DNA of 64,000 bases, taken from contig CAZRGM010000039.1 in assembly GCA_964599635.1 (NCBI GenBank), positions 1 to 64,000 on the forward strand, in the 5' to 3' direction. The translations under genes and the position numbers were made by a program. Below, one piece after another: positions 1-11,874 of this stretch (within the stretch, counting starts at the first letter, position 1; the number at the start of each line of letters is the position of its first letter). Source of the DNA: WJMT01 sp964599635 (GTDB taxonomy: Bacteria > Acidobacteriota > Aminicenantia > Aminicenantales > Aminicenantaceae). Under the pieces are notes generated by a model. That model ran no database searches. It was given only the letters and a program-made list of their open reading frames with translations, and was not told the origin of the DNA.

Positions 1-8
1 GTTTATAA

Positions 9-353
9 ATGAGTGAAAGTAAAGACAAAAAACAGAAAAAAGAGAACCGGGGACGGCCTAAAAAACACGGTGGTTTTGTTTACTTGCGGACGGGCGAAAT
101 ACCAGAGCGCATGACTCACATTCGCCGGTATATTTCCGATATAAGGTCTGGCCTGATCCGGGACATTGCCGGAAATGAGGACGGTTTGACCACAGCGCAG
201 CGCGTGTTAATAGACCGTACAATTATTTTAATCGGCGTTTGCCGCTGTATTGAAGAATGGGTGTCACGTACTGGCGTTTTTGTGAACGGTGAAATGGAGC
301 CTTCACTTTCTGAAAGGAGAAAGAAAGATGGAAAAAGAAACAAAAAAAATTAA
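9..353 (+). CDS. small mobile-element-associated protein with GRP motif
   Basis: This 114-residue protein has no known function. Its start is preceded by an in-frame stop. The N-terminus is lysine-rich and carries RGRPKKHGG near residues 14-22, which resembles an AT-hook core and suggests nucleic-acid contact. The middle (about residues 40-95) is a predicted helical part with the pattern LTTAQRVLIDR. I recall similar short proteins next to integrases and transposases in mobile elements, and the downstream integrase fits that. Its 3' end overlaps the next gene by 26 bases, so the two are probably cotranscribed. It could also be a regulatory protein of the element. Confidence 0.55.
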   Translation: MSESKDKKQKKENRGRPKKHGGFVYLRTGEIPERMTHIRRYISDIRSGLIRDIAGNEDGLTTAQRVLIDRTIILIGVCRCIEEWVSRTGVFVNGEMEPSLSERRKKDGKRNKKN

Positions 354-633
354 TGGGAACGATGTTATTGTTACATGGAGCGATTGGCAGAGAGCCGGAG
401 ATGGAGAGCGACAGCGATACATTTTGGATATAACCATCAATGGTTGGGAATGGGATTTACGGAGTGGGGATTATGAGCGATTCGCTGCGGGACAAGTAAA
501 GAATAAAGATAACACTATAATTGGCATATACCTCGATGGTGAACCAATGGAAGAGGGGCTCGATCCAATCGCGAAAACTTTCAATGATATTGTTTTAGAA
601 GAACAAGGAAGGGATATAAGCAAAAGGAGATGA
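328..633 (+). CDS. hypothetical protein, 101 aa
   Basis: The function is not recognised. I chose the ATG at 328 because AAAGGAGA lies 7 bases upstream; a start 39 bases earlier in the same frame has no ribosome binding site. The protein is acidic and soluble, with no membrane segment or cysteine cluster. Tryptophans cluster in two places (TWSDWQ and GWEWDL), which suggests a compact beta fold. It overlaps the end of the preceding small gene and lies just before the integrase, so it is probably cargo or a regulator of the integrated element. Confidence 0.5.
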   Translation: MEKETKKINGNDVIVTWSDWQRAGDGERQRYILDITINGWEWDLRSGDYERFAAGQVKNKDNTIIGIYLDGEPMEEGLDPIAKTFNDIVLEEQGRDISKRR

Positions 634-665
634 AATGAGCAAATATTTTGAGAAAGGGGGAAGGG

Positions 666-1811
666 ATGAAGGAAAATAATCTAAAATTTATAAAAAGTGA
701 GAATGGAAACCCGAGTTATTACAAAACGGATATACAGCTGAACTATAAACGGATCCGGCGTTATGCAGGCCGGACTAAAGAAGAAGCAAAAACTTTCCTT
801 GCAAAGCTGATCCTGGCTGCTAAAGACGGGACGCTTGATGAAATACTGAAGCCTAAGAAAAAGACCGGCGATACATTCGGCGAATACGCAAAGGGGCTTT
901 TAGATTCGGCTGAATGGAAAGCAAAGCGGAGTCATGGAAAAAATGAAAGTCTGCTGAAAAATCTCAACCGGACTTTTAGGAATGTAAAGCTTGCCGACAT
1001 AAACACCGGCCTTGTGAGAAATTACATGACAGAGCGGGGAAATACCGGAATGTCTCCGGCCAGTATCAACCGGGAACTCAGCCTTTTAAAGTCTATTCTC
1101 TATGCCGCCGAATATGACGGCCTGATTGTCTCTAATCCAATAAGGGGAAAGCGGATTAAAAAACTTGATGAAGATAACAGCAGGGAAAATGTTATTAAGA
1201 GTATGCGGCTAACAGATAGCGATTTACAACGCCTTATCGATTCAGCGGAACCGGACTTTAAACCGATATTGACGCTGGCGATTGTAACCGGCATGCGGCG
1301 GGGTGAAATTCTAAAAATGAAATGGGATGATATTGACTTTAAATTAGGGACAATCCATATACCAAAAGAGAACGCCAAAAGCAAAAAAGAAAGATACATT
1401 CAGATTGACGGTTTTTTGTTTAACGTTTTAGACTCCATTGAGAGAAAAGGGAAGCATGTTTTCATAAACAGGCAAACCGGCAAACGCAGGAAAGATGTAA
1501 GAAAAGCATTTCAGGCCGCATGTAAAGCCGCTGAGATACCGCACGGCCGGAAAGACGGCTTATTGTTTCACGATCTTAGGCACTTGGCAGCTTTTCGACT
1601 TGTTAAGTTGACAGATATAGTCACGGCAAGTAAAATCTTAGGACATACGGATGTTAAAATGACTCTGAGATATTGTCACCCAAGCGATAAGGATAAGAAG
1701 CTGGCCATTGAAAAATCCACTGAATCCATATTTCAAAGCCGTCAAAAAGCCGTCAATGGTCAAAATTCAGAGGCATTAAAAGGGCTTGGAAAAGAGTCCC
1801 AAGTCCATTAG
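666..1811 (+). CDS. tyrosine recombinase/phage-type integrase
   Basis: This is a site-specific recombinase of the tyrosine (lambda Int/XerC) family that would integrate and excise the element by the tRNA gene. It has an N-terminal SAM-like core-binding domain (about residues 50-150) and a C-terminal catalytic domain. Catalytic residues are visible: Arg in TGMRRGE (about 211), HDLRH (about 302-306), LGH (about 325) and the nucleophile Tyr in LRYCH (about 336). The ATG at 666 has a G-rich ribosome binding site just upstream; a TTG at 648 is an alternative. At 381 residues it has the usual length and looks intact. It ends 12 bases before tRNA-Arg. Confidence 0.92.
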   Translation: MKENNLKFIKSENGNPSYYKTDIQLNYKRIRRYAGRTKEEAKTFLAKLILAAKDGTLDEILKPKKKTGDTFGEYAKGLLDSAEWKAKRSHGKNESLLKNLNRTFRNVKLADINTGLVRNYMTERGNTGMSPASINRELSLLKSILYAAEYDGLIVSNPIRGKRIKKLDEDNSRENVIKSMRLTDSDLQRLIDSAEPDFKPILTLAIVTGMRRGEILKMKWDDIDFKLGTIHIPKENAKSKKERYIQIDGFLFNVLDSIERKGKHVFINRQTGKRRKDVRKAFQAACKAAEIPHGRKDGLLFHDLRHLAAFRLVKLTDIVTASKILGHTDVKMTLRYCHPSDKDKKLAIEKSTESIFQSRQKAVNGQNSEALKGLGKESQVH

Positions 1812-1823
1812 AATCAATAACGT

Positions 1824-1897
<74 letters not shown>

Positions 1898-2010
1898 TTT
1901 TTTTTCTAAAAAAGGATAATGTTATACCTACTCATTTTTCTTGGGTTTCTTCCTTAAATCAACTGTGCTGATTTGAGCAATATTATCGAGTGTTTTTTTC
2001 ATGCAAGTAT

Positions 2011-2097
2011 CGTTACAGAGCATTCGCAGTGAAGGACCTCGACTTCATGCCCTGCGCCTTGCATCTGCATCAACCTCGGTTCGTGAATCATTCAGGC
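2011..2097 (-). repeat. truncated copy of the MITE-like repeat
   Basis: These 87 bases match 2265-2351 in direct orientation at all but about seven positions. On the minus strand the unit begins GCCTGAATGATTCACG. Only the first third of the full element is present, and it abuts the complete copy at 2098-2350. Confidence 0.75.
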
Positions 2098-2350
2098 CCT
2101 GAATTATTCATAAAAAAATGGCGATACTTTCTTTATCATTTTATTTTAAGCGATAGGCAGGGTTATTTCAGAAACGGCAACTGTCACTATTTTCTTGTTA
2201 CTTTTTTTAATTTTAATCGCCATTTTTTTACCTTTGAGGCGAACCGATCTCACTGCATCTGCTTCGTTACAGGTCATTCGCAGTGAAGAACCACGACTTC
2301 ATGCCCTGCGTCTTGCATCTGCAGCAACCTCGGTTCGTGAATAATTCAGG
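2098..2350 (-). repeat. complete MITE-like element, copy A (253 bp)
   Basis: The element is bounded by perfect 13-bp terminal inverted repeats: CCTGAATTATTCA at 2098-2110 and TGAATAATTCAGG at 2338-2350. Read on the minus strand, it matches the element at 63603-63853 along both outer parts. The shared blocks are TTATTCACGA, GGCATGAAG, TGCGAATG, AAGCAGATGC, AAAAAAATGGCGATT and, at the far end, TATCGCC followed by a T run and ATGAA. No transposase is encoded, so it would be a non-autonomous element. The open frame across it is not a convincing gene. Confidence 0.7.
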
Positions 2351-2392
2351 CTAATATGAAAAAAGCTTTTATTTTCATGCTGTCAATCCTTG

Positions 2393-2593
2393 TTATTCTG
2401 TTTTTTTGATTTCAATTTTATTTGTGGATATCATAAATAATGCATAAGCTATCCAACTGAGAATAAGGGACATCAGAATCCACAAAAACTTTTTCTTTCC
2501 CTCTGCTCTTGGGGAAATTGCAATAAGGATAATGGGAAGAAAAAAGACAACAAATATTAATATCATTTCTGAAGTGCCTATAGGGCCAAACAT
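2393..2593 (-). CDS. small two-helix membrane protein
   Basis: This 66-residue protein has two strongly hydrophobic helices, about residues 7-28 and 35-55, separated by a short charged loop (SPRAEGKKK). It resembles small two-TM membrane proteins such as the PLDc_N-like group, but I cannot assign a function. I chose the ATG at 2593 because AGAGG precedes it by 5 bases; a GTG one codon earlier is possible. It stands alone between the MITE repeats and a divergently placed transporter pair. Confidence 0.55.
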   Translation of the reverse strand: MFGPIGTSEMILIFVVFFLPIILIAISPRAEGKKKFLWILMSLILSWIAYALFMISTNKIEIKKTE

Positions 2594-2850
2594 CACAACC
2601 TCTTTCTGAATTAAATTTTATCATAATAAAAGAATTGTTAATATTCATAAATAAGCATTAGAGGAAGATTGTTTCGTAACTTCACACTTCCTGAATTTCA
2701 TTATTCAACATTCTCTTTAAGATTTTCTGATAAGGGAGGGCAAAAGGTAAAACCCAGGATCCCCAGTTACTCAAATTATCATTGATATGAAGAAGTGATT
2801 TTTATTATAATTAATTTTATTATTTTTTGATTTTACGAATGGAGGAATGG

Positions 2851-3006
2851 ATGTCTTTTGATGCTGTTTGCGGAATCATTCTCATTTTTTTATCTCTCGG
2901 CTTTTTGTTGTTCCTTCTTTTCCGGAGCAACCGTATTATAAAACTCATTCACAAAAAAAACCTCAATTCTGCTCGAGAGATTCAAAATAAACTTAATGGC
3001 AAATAA
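2851..3006 (+). CDS. 51-aa single-pass membrane protein coupled to the permease
   Basis: The short ORF starts at ATG 2851 with GGAGG five bases upstream. It encodes one hydrophobic helix (about residues 5-24, including GIILIFLSLGFLLFLLF) followed by a basic, polar tail. Its last 11 bases overlap the start of the permease gene. That permease lacks a good ribosome binding site of its own, so translational coupling is likely. It could be a small accessory subunit of the transporter, or a leader ORF that controls permease translation. No family is recognised. Confidence 0.55.
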   Translation: MSFDAVCGIILIFLSLGFLLFLLFRSNRIIKLIHKKNLNSAREIQNKLNGK

Positions 3007-5254
3007 TCCTCTCCCAATAGAATCTGAACTGTCTCGGGACCTTTCCCTGTTCCATATCGCCATGATGGGACTGGGAATGATGATCGGTGCCGGTGTTTTC
3101 TTGGGTATTGGCAACGCCATTTTCCACGCGGGTCCCGGTGGTGTTATCTTGACTTTTTCACTGAACGGTGTCATCGCTATATGCACGGCGATGTCCTATG
3201 CCGAATTAAGCTCGGCTATCCCTCGTGCTGGAGGAGCTTATAATTTTGCCCGTCTGGCCTTCGGGAGGGCTACCAGCTTTACGGCTGGATGGATAGAGTG
3301 GTTTGCTTCCAGTGTAGCCGGAAGTCTATATGCCGTCACTTTTTCCATTTATACCGTAAGATATTTTCAAGGTCTTAAGCTTCTCGATTGGGTTCCCTTT
3401 TCTACCTATACAATGGAAAAAGTCGTAGCTTTTCTGGTAGCATCTTTATTCCTTTACATCAATTATCGGGGTGCCTCTGAGACAGGAAAGATTGGGGCAT
3501 TTTTCACATTAGGGCAAACACTTTTCCTGATTGTTATTGGGTTGATTGGAGTTGTCACGGCCTTTATGGATCCTTCCCGGCTTCAGAATTTTTCTTTTTT
3601 TATGCCGAATGGTTGGGATAAACTTCTGGTAACGATGGGTTTCACTTATGTCGCCTTTGAGGGATATGAAGTTATTGCTCAGGCCGGAGATGAAACGGTT
3701 GATCCAAAGAAAAATTTACCCAAAGCTATGATCCTGTCTGTTGTGATTGTCACGATCACCTATGTAGCGGTTTCGTTTGCCTCAGTAGTGGCGGTCAAAC
3801 CCGGCTCGGTGGAGGGCCCGGTGTGGGAATGGATCGGACAATTTAAAGAGCGTGGATTTGGAGAAGCCATATCAAGATTGATGCCTGCTGGGAACTTTTT
3901 CCTCACATTGGCAGTGATTTTTGCCTCGATCTCGGCTTTAAATGCGACCATTTATTCTGCGACCAGAGCGTCCTATGCCTTGGGACGGGATCGTCTTCTC
4001 CCTAAAGTTTTCTCAAAAATATCGAAGCGGCAGAGGACGCCCTATGGGGCGCTGTTTTTCACCGGAATTCTTGTTATTGGTGTGGCTGTGCTCCTCCCGA
4101 CTACAGATGTTGCTTCCAGTGCGAGTATTATGTTTTTATTCCTTTTTTTTCTGGTTAATATCAGTGTGATTCGGATCAGGATCAATATGGGAGATGAATT
4201 AAACTACGGCTTCCTGATGCCATTTTTTCCCTGGCTTCCTCTTTTGGCTATTGTATCACAGGGATTACTGGCTCTCTGGCTGATCAATATGAGCCTCATT
4301 GCCTGGATTATGGCTCCTCTTTGGGTTATCTCAAGTATCCTTATCTTTCATTTTTATTCCAAAGAAAGGGCTTTGCCTATTCGAGAGGAAGTTCAAATTA
4401 TTGAGGAAGAGAGAGCCCCTGAGGGGGATGAATACCCCATTATGGTGGCTGTGGCCAATCCCCATAATGCCATATCCATGGTGAGGAGCACGTACTATAT
4501 CAGCGGGGCAAAAAGAGGCCGGATCAATCTCCTTCATATGGTTCCGGTTCCTGAGCAGGTGCCGTTGTCAGATGCCAAGGAGCTTATACTGGAGGGTAAG
4601 GAAGCCATTATAGAGGTTATGCTTCATCTGATTATTAAATTTCCGATCACGACCACCATCCGTTACTGTCGTAATATTGCCAGGGGAATCCTGAGTGCGG
4701 TTAAAGAGAAAAAGATAGAAATGCTGATTATGGGATGGGAGAGAAAATCATACCGACGCTCATTTTCTCTCGGGAGTACTTTGGATTATGTGATCGAAAG
4801 GGCCCCTTGCAATGTCGTGATCCTTAAGGATTTAGGGGATAAAGAGTTTAGAAATATCTTGGTTCCTGTGGCCGGGGGGCCTAATAGCTGTTTAGCGCTC
4901 GAGGTCGCTTCGATATTAGCTGAAAAGCATGGTGGAACCATCACAGCTTTTATTGTCAATGATGAAAAAGAGAAAATTCATATCACCGAGTCGTCTTTAG
5001 CTCCCAAAAATGGAGTTCGTCTTGCCTTTGACCTCATTCATATAAAACGGAAAAAGGCTGCATCCATTTCAGAGGCTATTTTGGAGGAATCTAAACATCA
5101 TGACCTTGTTATTATTGGGGCTAATCAGGATCCATTGATTCGTCAGCTGACCCGAGATTCCATAACTTATAAAGTAGCGACAAGCTGTAAAAAACCTATG
5201 GTTATTGTCAAAGCATCTGGGGGATTTAAATCCTGGATTCGGCGCTGGCTTTAA
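2996..5254 (+). CDS. APC-family amino acid permease with two C-terminal Usp domains
   Basis: The first 450 residues form a 12-helix inner-membrane transporter of the amino acid-polyamine-organocation superfamily. The helix-1 motif GMMIGAGVFLGIG is present, and RAGGAYNFAR follows near residue 75. Residues about 475-752 hold two universal stress protein-like domains, the first ending near AITTTIRYCRN...MGWERKSYRR and the second beginning at RNILVPVAGG. The likely role is amino acid or amine uptake with cytoplasmic nucleotide- or stress-responsive control by the Usp tail; the substrate cannot be read from the sequence. The start overlaps the upstream 51-aa gene. Confidence 0.88.
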   Translation: MANNPLPIESELSRDLSLFHIAMMGLGMMIGAGVFLGIGNAIFHAGPGGVILTFSLNGVIAICTAMSYAELSSAIPRAGGAYNFARLAFGRATSFTAGWIEWFASSVAGSLYAVTFSIYTVRYFQGLKLLDWVPFSTYTMEKVVAFLVASLFLYINYRGASETGKIGAFFTLGQTLFLIVIGLIGVVTAFMDPSRLQNFSFFMPNGWDKLLVTMGFTYVAFEGYEVIAQAGDETVDPKKNLPKAMILSVVIVTITYVAVSFASVVAVKPGSVEGPVWEWIGQFKERGFGEAISRLMPAGNFFLTLAVIFASISALNATIYSATRASYALGRDRLLPKVFSKISKRQRTPYGALFFTGILVIGVAVLLPTTDVASSASIMFLFLFFLVNISVIRIRINMGDELNYGFLMPFFPWLPLLAIVSQGLLALWLINMSLIAWIMAPLWVISSILIFHFYSKERALPIREEVQIIEEERAPEGDEYPIMVAVANPHNAISMVRSTYYISGAKRGRINLLHMVPVPEQVPLSDAKELILEGKEAIIEVMLHLIIKFPITTTIRYCRNIARGILSAVKEKKIEMLIMGWERKSYRRSFSLGSTLDYVIERAPCNVVILKDLGDKEFRNILVPVAGGPNSCLALEVASILAEKHGGTITAFIVNDEKEKIHITESSLAPKNGVRLAFDLIHIKRKKAASISEAILEESKHHDLVIIGANQDPLIRQLTRDSITYKVATSCKKPMVIVKASGGFKSWIRRWL

Positions 5255-5313
5255 ATGAGGCATAAGTCCAGTGAACTAAGAGTCGCTGCTTAGCGAGGAT
5301 GAATGATTCCATT

Positions 5314-5763
5314 TCAGATGAGTTCTTCAAGAATCTCACCTGCTAGCTGCTCTATATCGTCTAATCTATCCTTGAGTATTTCGAAATCTTTTTTTCTGCA
5401 CCTTGGAGCTTTCATCACTGTGTGAAAGCTAGGAATTTCAGGACAGGACCAGAAGTTTCCTAATTCTCTGCAGTCTTTGCTCAATTTGTCAAGTTTCAAT
5501 TTGGCGGCATTTAATGATAATTCTGTCCAAAACTTAGATAATTTTTTCCCTCTCTCAGATAATTTTTTTTCCTTTTTAATTGATTGTTTTTCTTGGTCTC
5601 TTATTTCGCATAGATAAATCGTTGTCTCCCATGCCGCCAAGACAAGAGATTGCAGGGCATCGGTAGATTGATTTTTCCGTTCTTTTTTTGCGCGATGAAG
5701 ATTGACCAACCATCTTTTAATATGAGTGGTTAAGTCAAAAAGATCACTTGTATTCATGATCAC
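5314..5763 (-). CDS. hypothetical protein, 149 aa, helical
   Basis: The function is not recognised. The protein is soluble, mostly helical and highly charged, with a lysine-rich middle (about residues 55-100) and four cysteines near residues 52, 98, 107 and 121. There is no signal peptide or membrane segment. The start is either GTG at 5763 or ATG at 5757, and neither has a clear ribosome binding site. It points away from the histidine kinase gene and shares the upstream region that holds an inverted repeat. It could be a four-helix protein of the 23S rRNA-intervening (S23/avd-like) type, but I cannot confirm that. Confidence 0.5.
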   Translation of the reverse strand: MIMNTSDLFDLTTHIKRWLVNLHRAKKERKNQSTDALQSLVLAAWETTIYLCEIRDQEKQSIKKEKKLSERGKKLSKFWTELSLNAAKLKLDKLSKDCRELGNFWSCPEIPSFHTVMKAPRCRKKDFEILKDRLDDIEQLAGEILEELI

Positions 5764-5806
5764 TAAATTTTTACTTTTTCTTTTTTTTACTTTTAGATTA
5801 AACCTT

Positions 5807-5824
5807 ACTTGTCATATGTCAAGT
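5807..5824. promoter_or_regulatory. inverted repeat, possible operator
   Basis: The 18-bp imperfect palindrome ACTTGTCATATGTCAAGT has one mismatched pair and lies between two divergent genes (5763 minus, 5957 plus). It has the size and place of a repressor or activator site. No cognate regulator is evident. Confidence 0.35.
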
Positions 5825-5864
5825 GAGAAGATTTATTTCTGATGTAGAAAATCACAAGAATATC

Positions 5865-5898
5865 ACCCCCTAATTCATCGTTAAGGGGGTTGTTTTTT
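5865..5898 (+). terminator. hairpin with U-run upstream of the histidine kinase
   Basis: CCCCCT (5866-5871) pairs with AGGGGG (5884-5889) across a 12-base loop, followed by TTGTTTTTT. The T-run is on the plus side, so it acts rightward, about 60 bases before the kinase start. No rightward gene ends just before it, so it may be a leader attenuator. Confidence 0.5.
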
Positions 5899-5956
5899 AT
5901 TGCTAGGGAAGGTATGTTAAAATCAGTTGAACAGAGATGGGTAGATCGTTGAAAAA

Positions 5957-9232
<3,276 letters not shown>

Positions 9233-9390
9233 GAAAAATGTTGTTTTGATTTTTATTTTCCTCTATTATTTTTATGTCAAGAGATGATTGACTTTTCTTT
9301 CTTGACAAAGTTTCTCTGGCAATATTAAAATCATTTTAAAATAAACGATGGGTCTTTAACTGAGCTAACTGATTCATTACGATAGAACAC

Positions 9391-10440
9391 ATGGGGAAAA
9401 AACGAATTTGTGTTGTTACCTCTGACGCTCTCTTTGTCCGTGGGGGGCACATTGTCATAGCGGAGACGCTTGTTGAGAAGCTCAAAGAATATGGATATCT
9501 TTCTTATCTTATCAAGACTCCTTCGAACCGTTTTGGACGTCAGTTTTCCGCTTATTTGGCGAACCGCCTAACGGATGTAGGGATGACCGCAGATGACCAT
9601 AAAATAGACCAGGTCATTTCCTTGCGTTATCCCAGTTTTGCGGTCAGACATCCCCACCAGATATGCTGGATTAACCATCGAATGCGGTGGTATTATGATT
9701 TGTGGCCCCAGTTGTGTTCTCGTATAAGCTGGAAAAATAAAATAAAGGAAGGTATCCGTCGATTTTTAATCCGCCGCATGGATAATTATTTGCTTAAGCA
9801 CAATGTATCAAAGATTTATGCCCAGTCTAAAACAATTCAAAAGCGCCTCTTCGATTGGGGGAAGATACCATCGGAAGTCCTTTATCCTCCTCCTCCTGAA
9901 CGTCCTTATCGGATTGATGGTTATGAAAATTTTATTTTCACTGTATCACGACTAGATCCTTTAAAGAGATTGGATTTATTAATCAACGCATTTTCGCATA
10001 TAAAAAATAAATCTTTACATTGCTATATAGCGGGCGAAGGATCTCAGAGAGAAGAGCTCCAAACCCTTATAAAACGGGAAAAATTAGAGGAAAGAATTAC
10101 CCTATTGGGTCCTATTACAGATCAGGAGCTTATAGATTATTATGCTCGATGTAGGGCTGTCTTTTTTGCTCCCATTCGAGAGGATTATGGCTTTGTAACA
10201 TTAGAAGCTTTTAGATCCCATAAACCGGTCATCACCTGTACGGATAGTGGTGGGCCTGCAGAGTTAGTTAAAAATGGAGAGACCGGATTCATTGTTGAAC
10301 CGGAATCTGAAAAAATTGCCTATGAATTGGATCGATTAGCTGAAAGTGAATCGCTAGCTGAAGAACTTGGGAGTCAAGCTTACCAGTTCAGCCTCTCTTT
10401 CAGCTGGGAAAAAGCAATTAAAAAATTAGTTATCGTATAA
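9391..10440 (+). CDS. GT4-type glycosyltransferase
   Basis: This cytoplasmic or membrane-associated glycosyltransferase of the GT-B fold (family 4-like) has 349 residues. The N-terminal half carries the acceptor-side pattern GGHIVIAETLVEKL. The C-terminal half begins at FTVSRLDPLKRLDLLI (about residue 190) and has AGEGSQREEL, LLGPI and the E-x7-E nucleotide-sugar signature around REDYGFVTLEAF (about 270). It ends with SGGPAELVKNGETGFIVEP. It would add a sugar from a nucleotide donor to a glycan or lipid; the acceptor is not predictable. The stop codon abuts the sppA start, suggesting cotranscription. Confidence 0.85.
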   Translation: MGKKRICVVTSDALFVRGGHIVIAETLVEKLKEYGYLSYLIKTPSNRFGRQFSAYLANRLTDVGMTADDHKIDQVISLRYPSFAVRHPHQICWINHRMRWYYDLWPQLCSRISWKNKIKEGIRRFLIRRMDNYLLKHNVSKIYAQSKTIQKRLFDWGKIPSEVLYPPPPERPYRIDGYENFIFTVSRLDPLKRLDLLINAFSHIKNKSLHCYIAGEGSQREELQTLIKREKLEERITLLGPITDQELIDYYARCRAVFFAPIREDYGFVTLEAFRSHKPVITCTDSGGPAELVKNGETGFIVEPESEKIAYELDRLAESESLAEELGSQAYQFSLSFSWEKAIKKLVIV

Positions 10441-11430
10441 GTGAGGAAAATGAATATAAAAAATGCGGTTTGTTTTGTAGGGATTGTTCTTTTTTTTATG
10501 TCATTTTCTTGTTCGCCTCATTTCCATCTCGATTTATTAGGAAAAGAACAAATCGAAGAAGTTGTTCTGAAGCCCAGTGAATCTAAAAATAAAATATTGA
10601 TTTTGGACCTCAACGGATTCATTGGTACTTCACTTTCTCCTACTTTACTAAGAAAAGAAGGGGATCTGATTTCACGTATTTATTACCGCCTGAAAAAAGC
10701 CTCTGAAGACCCCCGAATCAAGGGCGTCATCCTCCGTTTGGATACTCCTGGCGGAGAAGTCACCGCTACAGATATTCTCTATACTGAAATTCTTGAATTC
10801 AAGAAAAAAACCAATTTGCCTGTGGTGGGTCTCATGATGGGAGTGGCTGCCTCGGGGGGATATTATGTGGCTTCGGCCTGTGATTTTATCATTGCTCACC
10901 CCTCTACCATTACAGGAAGTATTGGCGTGATTTCCATCTTTCCCGATTTTCATCAACTCATGGATCAGTTAGGAATTCAGGTGAATGTCATTAAATCCGG
11001 GAAGATGAAGGATGCGGGGAGTTCATTTAAAGAACTCTCACCTAAGGAAAAGGACATTTTTCAGGAAATTGTGGATGAGCTTCATCAAAAGTTTCTAGAT
11101 GCTGTCTACAGGAATAGACAAAGTTTTATTTCCAGGGAAAAGTTAGAGGAGTTAGCTGATGGAAGAGTTTATACAGCTTCTCAAGCATTGAGCCTCAAAT
11201 TGATTGACGAGATAGGATATTTTGATAAAGCTGAAAATAAAATCAATCAAATAGCGGGAATCAGGGAAGCTCAAATTGTGGCTTACACCTATTATCCTCA
11301 GAAAACAACAAATATTTATTCCAAGGAATCAACTCAAAAGGAATTTTTTGAAGAAAATATCTATTCAAAATTGTTCAAATCGCTTCCCAGTGGATTTTAT
11401 TATCTTTGGCTTCCTCAGGTGGACCGTTGA
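10441..11430 (+). CDS. sppA: signal peptide peptidase SppA (S49 family)
   Basis: This is an S49 serine/lysine-dyad peptidase that degrades cleaved signal peptides in the inner membrane. Residues 1-25 form a signal peptide with a possible lipobox (MSFSC), so it may be a lipoprotein. The catalytic core contains ILRLDTPGGEVTA, AASGGYYVASACD with the nucleophile Ser, the TGSIGVI loop and the base Lys in SGKMKDAGS. At 329 residues it is the short single-domain form. The start may be GTG 10441, directly after the previous stop, or ATG 10450, which has GAGG closely upstream. Confidence 0.9.
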   Translation: MRKMNIKNAVCFVGIVLFFMSFSCSPHFHLDLLGKEQIEEVVLKPSESKNKILILDLNGFIGTSLSPTLLRKEGDLISRIYYRLKKASEDPRIKGVILRLDTPGGEVTATDILYTEILEFKKKTNLPVVGLMMGVAASGGYYVASACDFIIAHPSTITGSIGVISIFPDFHQLMDQLGIQVNVIKSGKMKDAGSSFKELSPKEKDIFQEIVDELHQKFLDAVYRNRQSFISREKLEELADGRVYTASQALSLKLIDEIGYFDKAENKINQIAGIREAQIVAYTYYPQKTTNIYSKESTQKEFFEENIYSKLFKSLPSGFYYLWLPQVDR

Positions 11431-11473
11431 CGTTTGCATCAAAGATTTAGATACTCTCTCTAAGAAGAAGTCT

Positions 11474-11650
11474 TTATTTTCTCCCTATATATAATCCATA
11501 CCCATGAACCATCATTTCAGAAAGGTCCAAACCCAAGACTTTACAGCCGTATTTCTTAGCCAGAATGCAGGCGGTTATTCCCACTCCACTGCCTACATCC
11601 AGAACATAGGATAGATTATCAATCCGGGATTTATCAATATCACACTTCCA
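11474..11650 (-). pseudogene. fragment of a SAM-dependent methyltransferase
   Basis: On the minus strand an open stretch of 58 codons, bounded by stops at both ends, encodes the SAM-binding core of a class I methyltransferase. Motif I VLDVGSGVG is followed by ITACILAKKYGCKVLGLDLS. The N-terminal part and everything after the second strand are missing, and there is no start codon or ribosome binding site. It is the relic of a deleted gene in the 440-base gap between sppA and the arsR-like gene. Confidence 0.65.
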
Positions 11651-11709
11651 CTACTTGGTCAATGATGAGAAAAATGTTGAGTTATTGATAAAAAAAGTGA
11701 ATTTTTTTC

Positions 11710-11741
11710 TTGACATTGTTTTATTTATATATATAAATAAA
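11710..11741 (+). promoter_or_regulatory. promoter with overlapping palindromic operator for the hydrogenase operon
   Basis: TTGACA at 11710-11715 and TATAAA at 11732-11737, 16 bases apart, form a good sigma-70-type promoter. A perfect 22-bp palindrome (11720-11741, half-site TTTATTTATAT) covers the spacer and the -10 box. ArsR-family repressors bind AT-rich dyads in this position, and the first gene downstream encodes one, so autorepression is likely. Confidence 0.6.
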
Positions 11742-11874
11742 TAGATAGGAAGATAATGCCTATCGCTGTAAAAGGCCCTCCTCTCAACTATAACAGAATG
11801 AATAAAAAACAATGGGATATAGATAATTTATTGGCCCTGCAAGCGAACTCAATAAAGAAAGGGTTAGTCTGAAA

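Noticed and set aside
1990..2286. Open frame of 98 codons on the plus strand
   Set aside because: It lies entirely across the two MITE copies, has no ribosome binding site, and its codons follow the repeat sequence.
5263..5305. Small hairpin TCGCT/AGCGA after the permease gene
   Set aside because: The stem is only five bases and no T-run follows, so I do not call a terminator.
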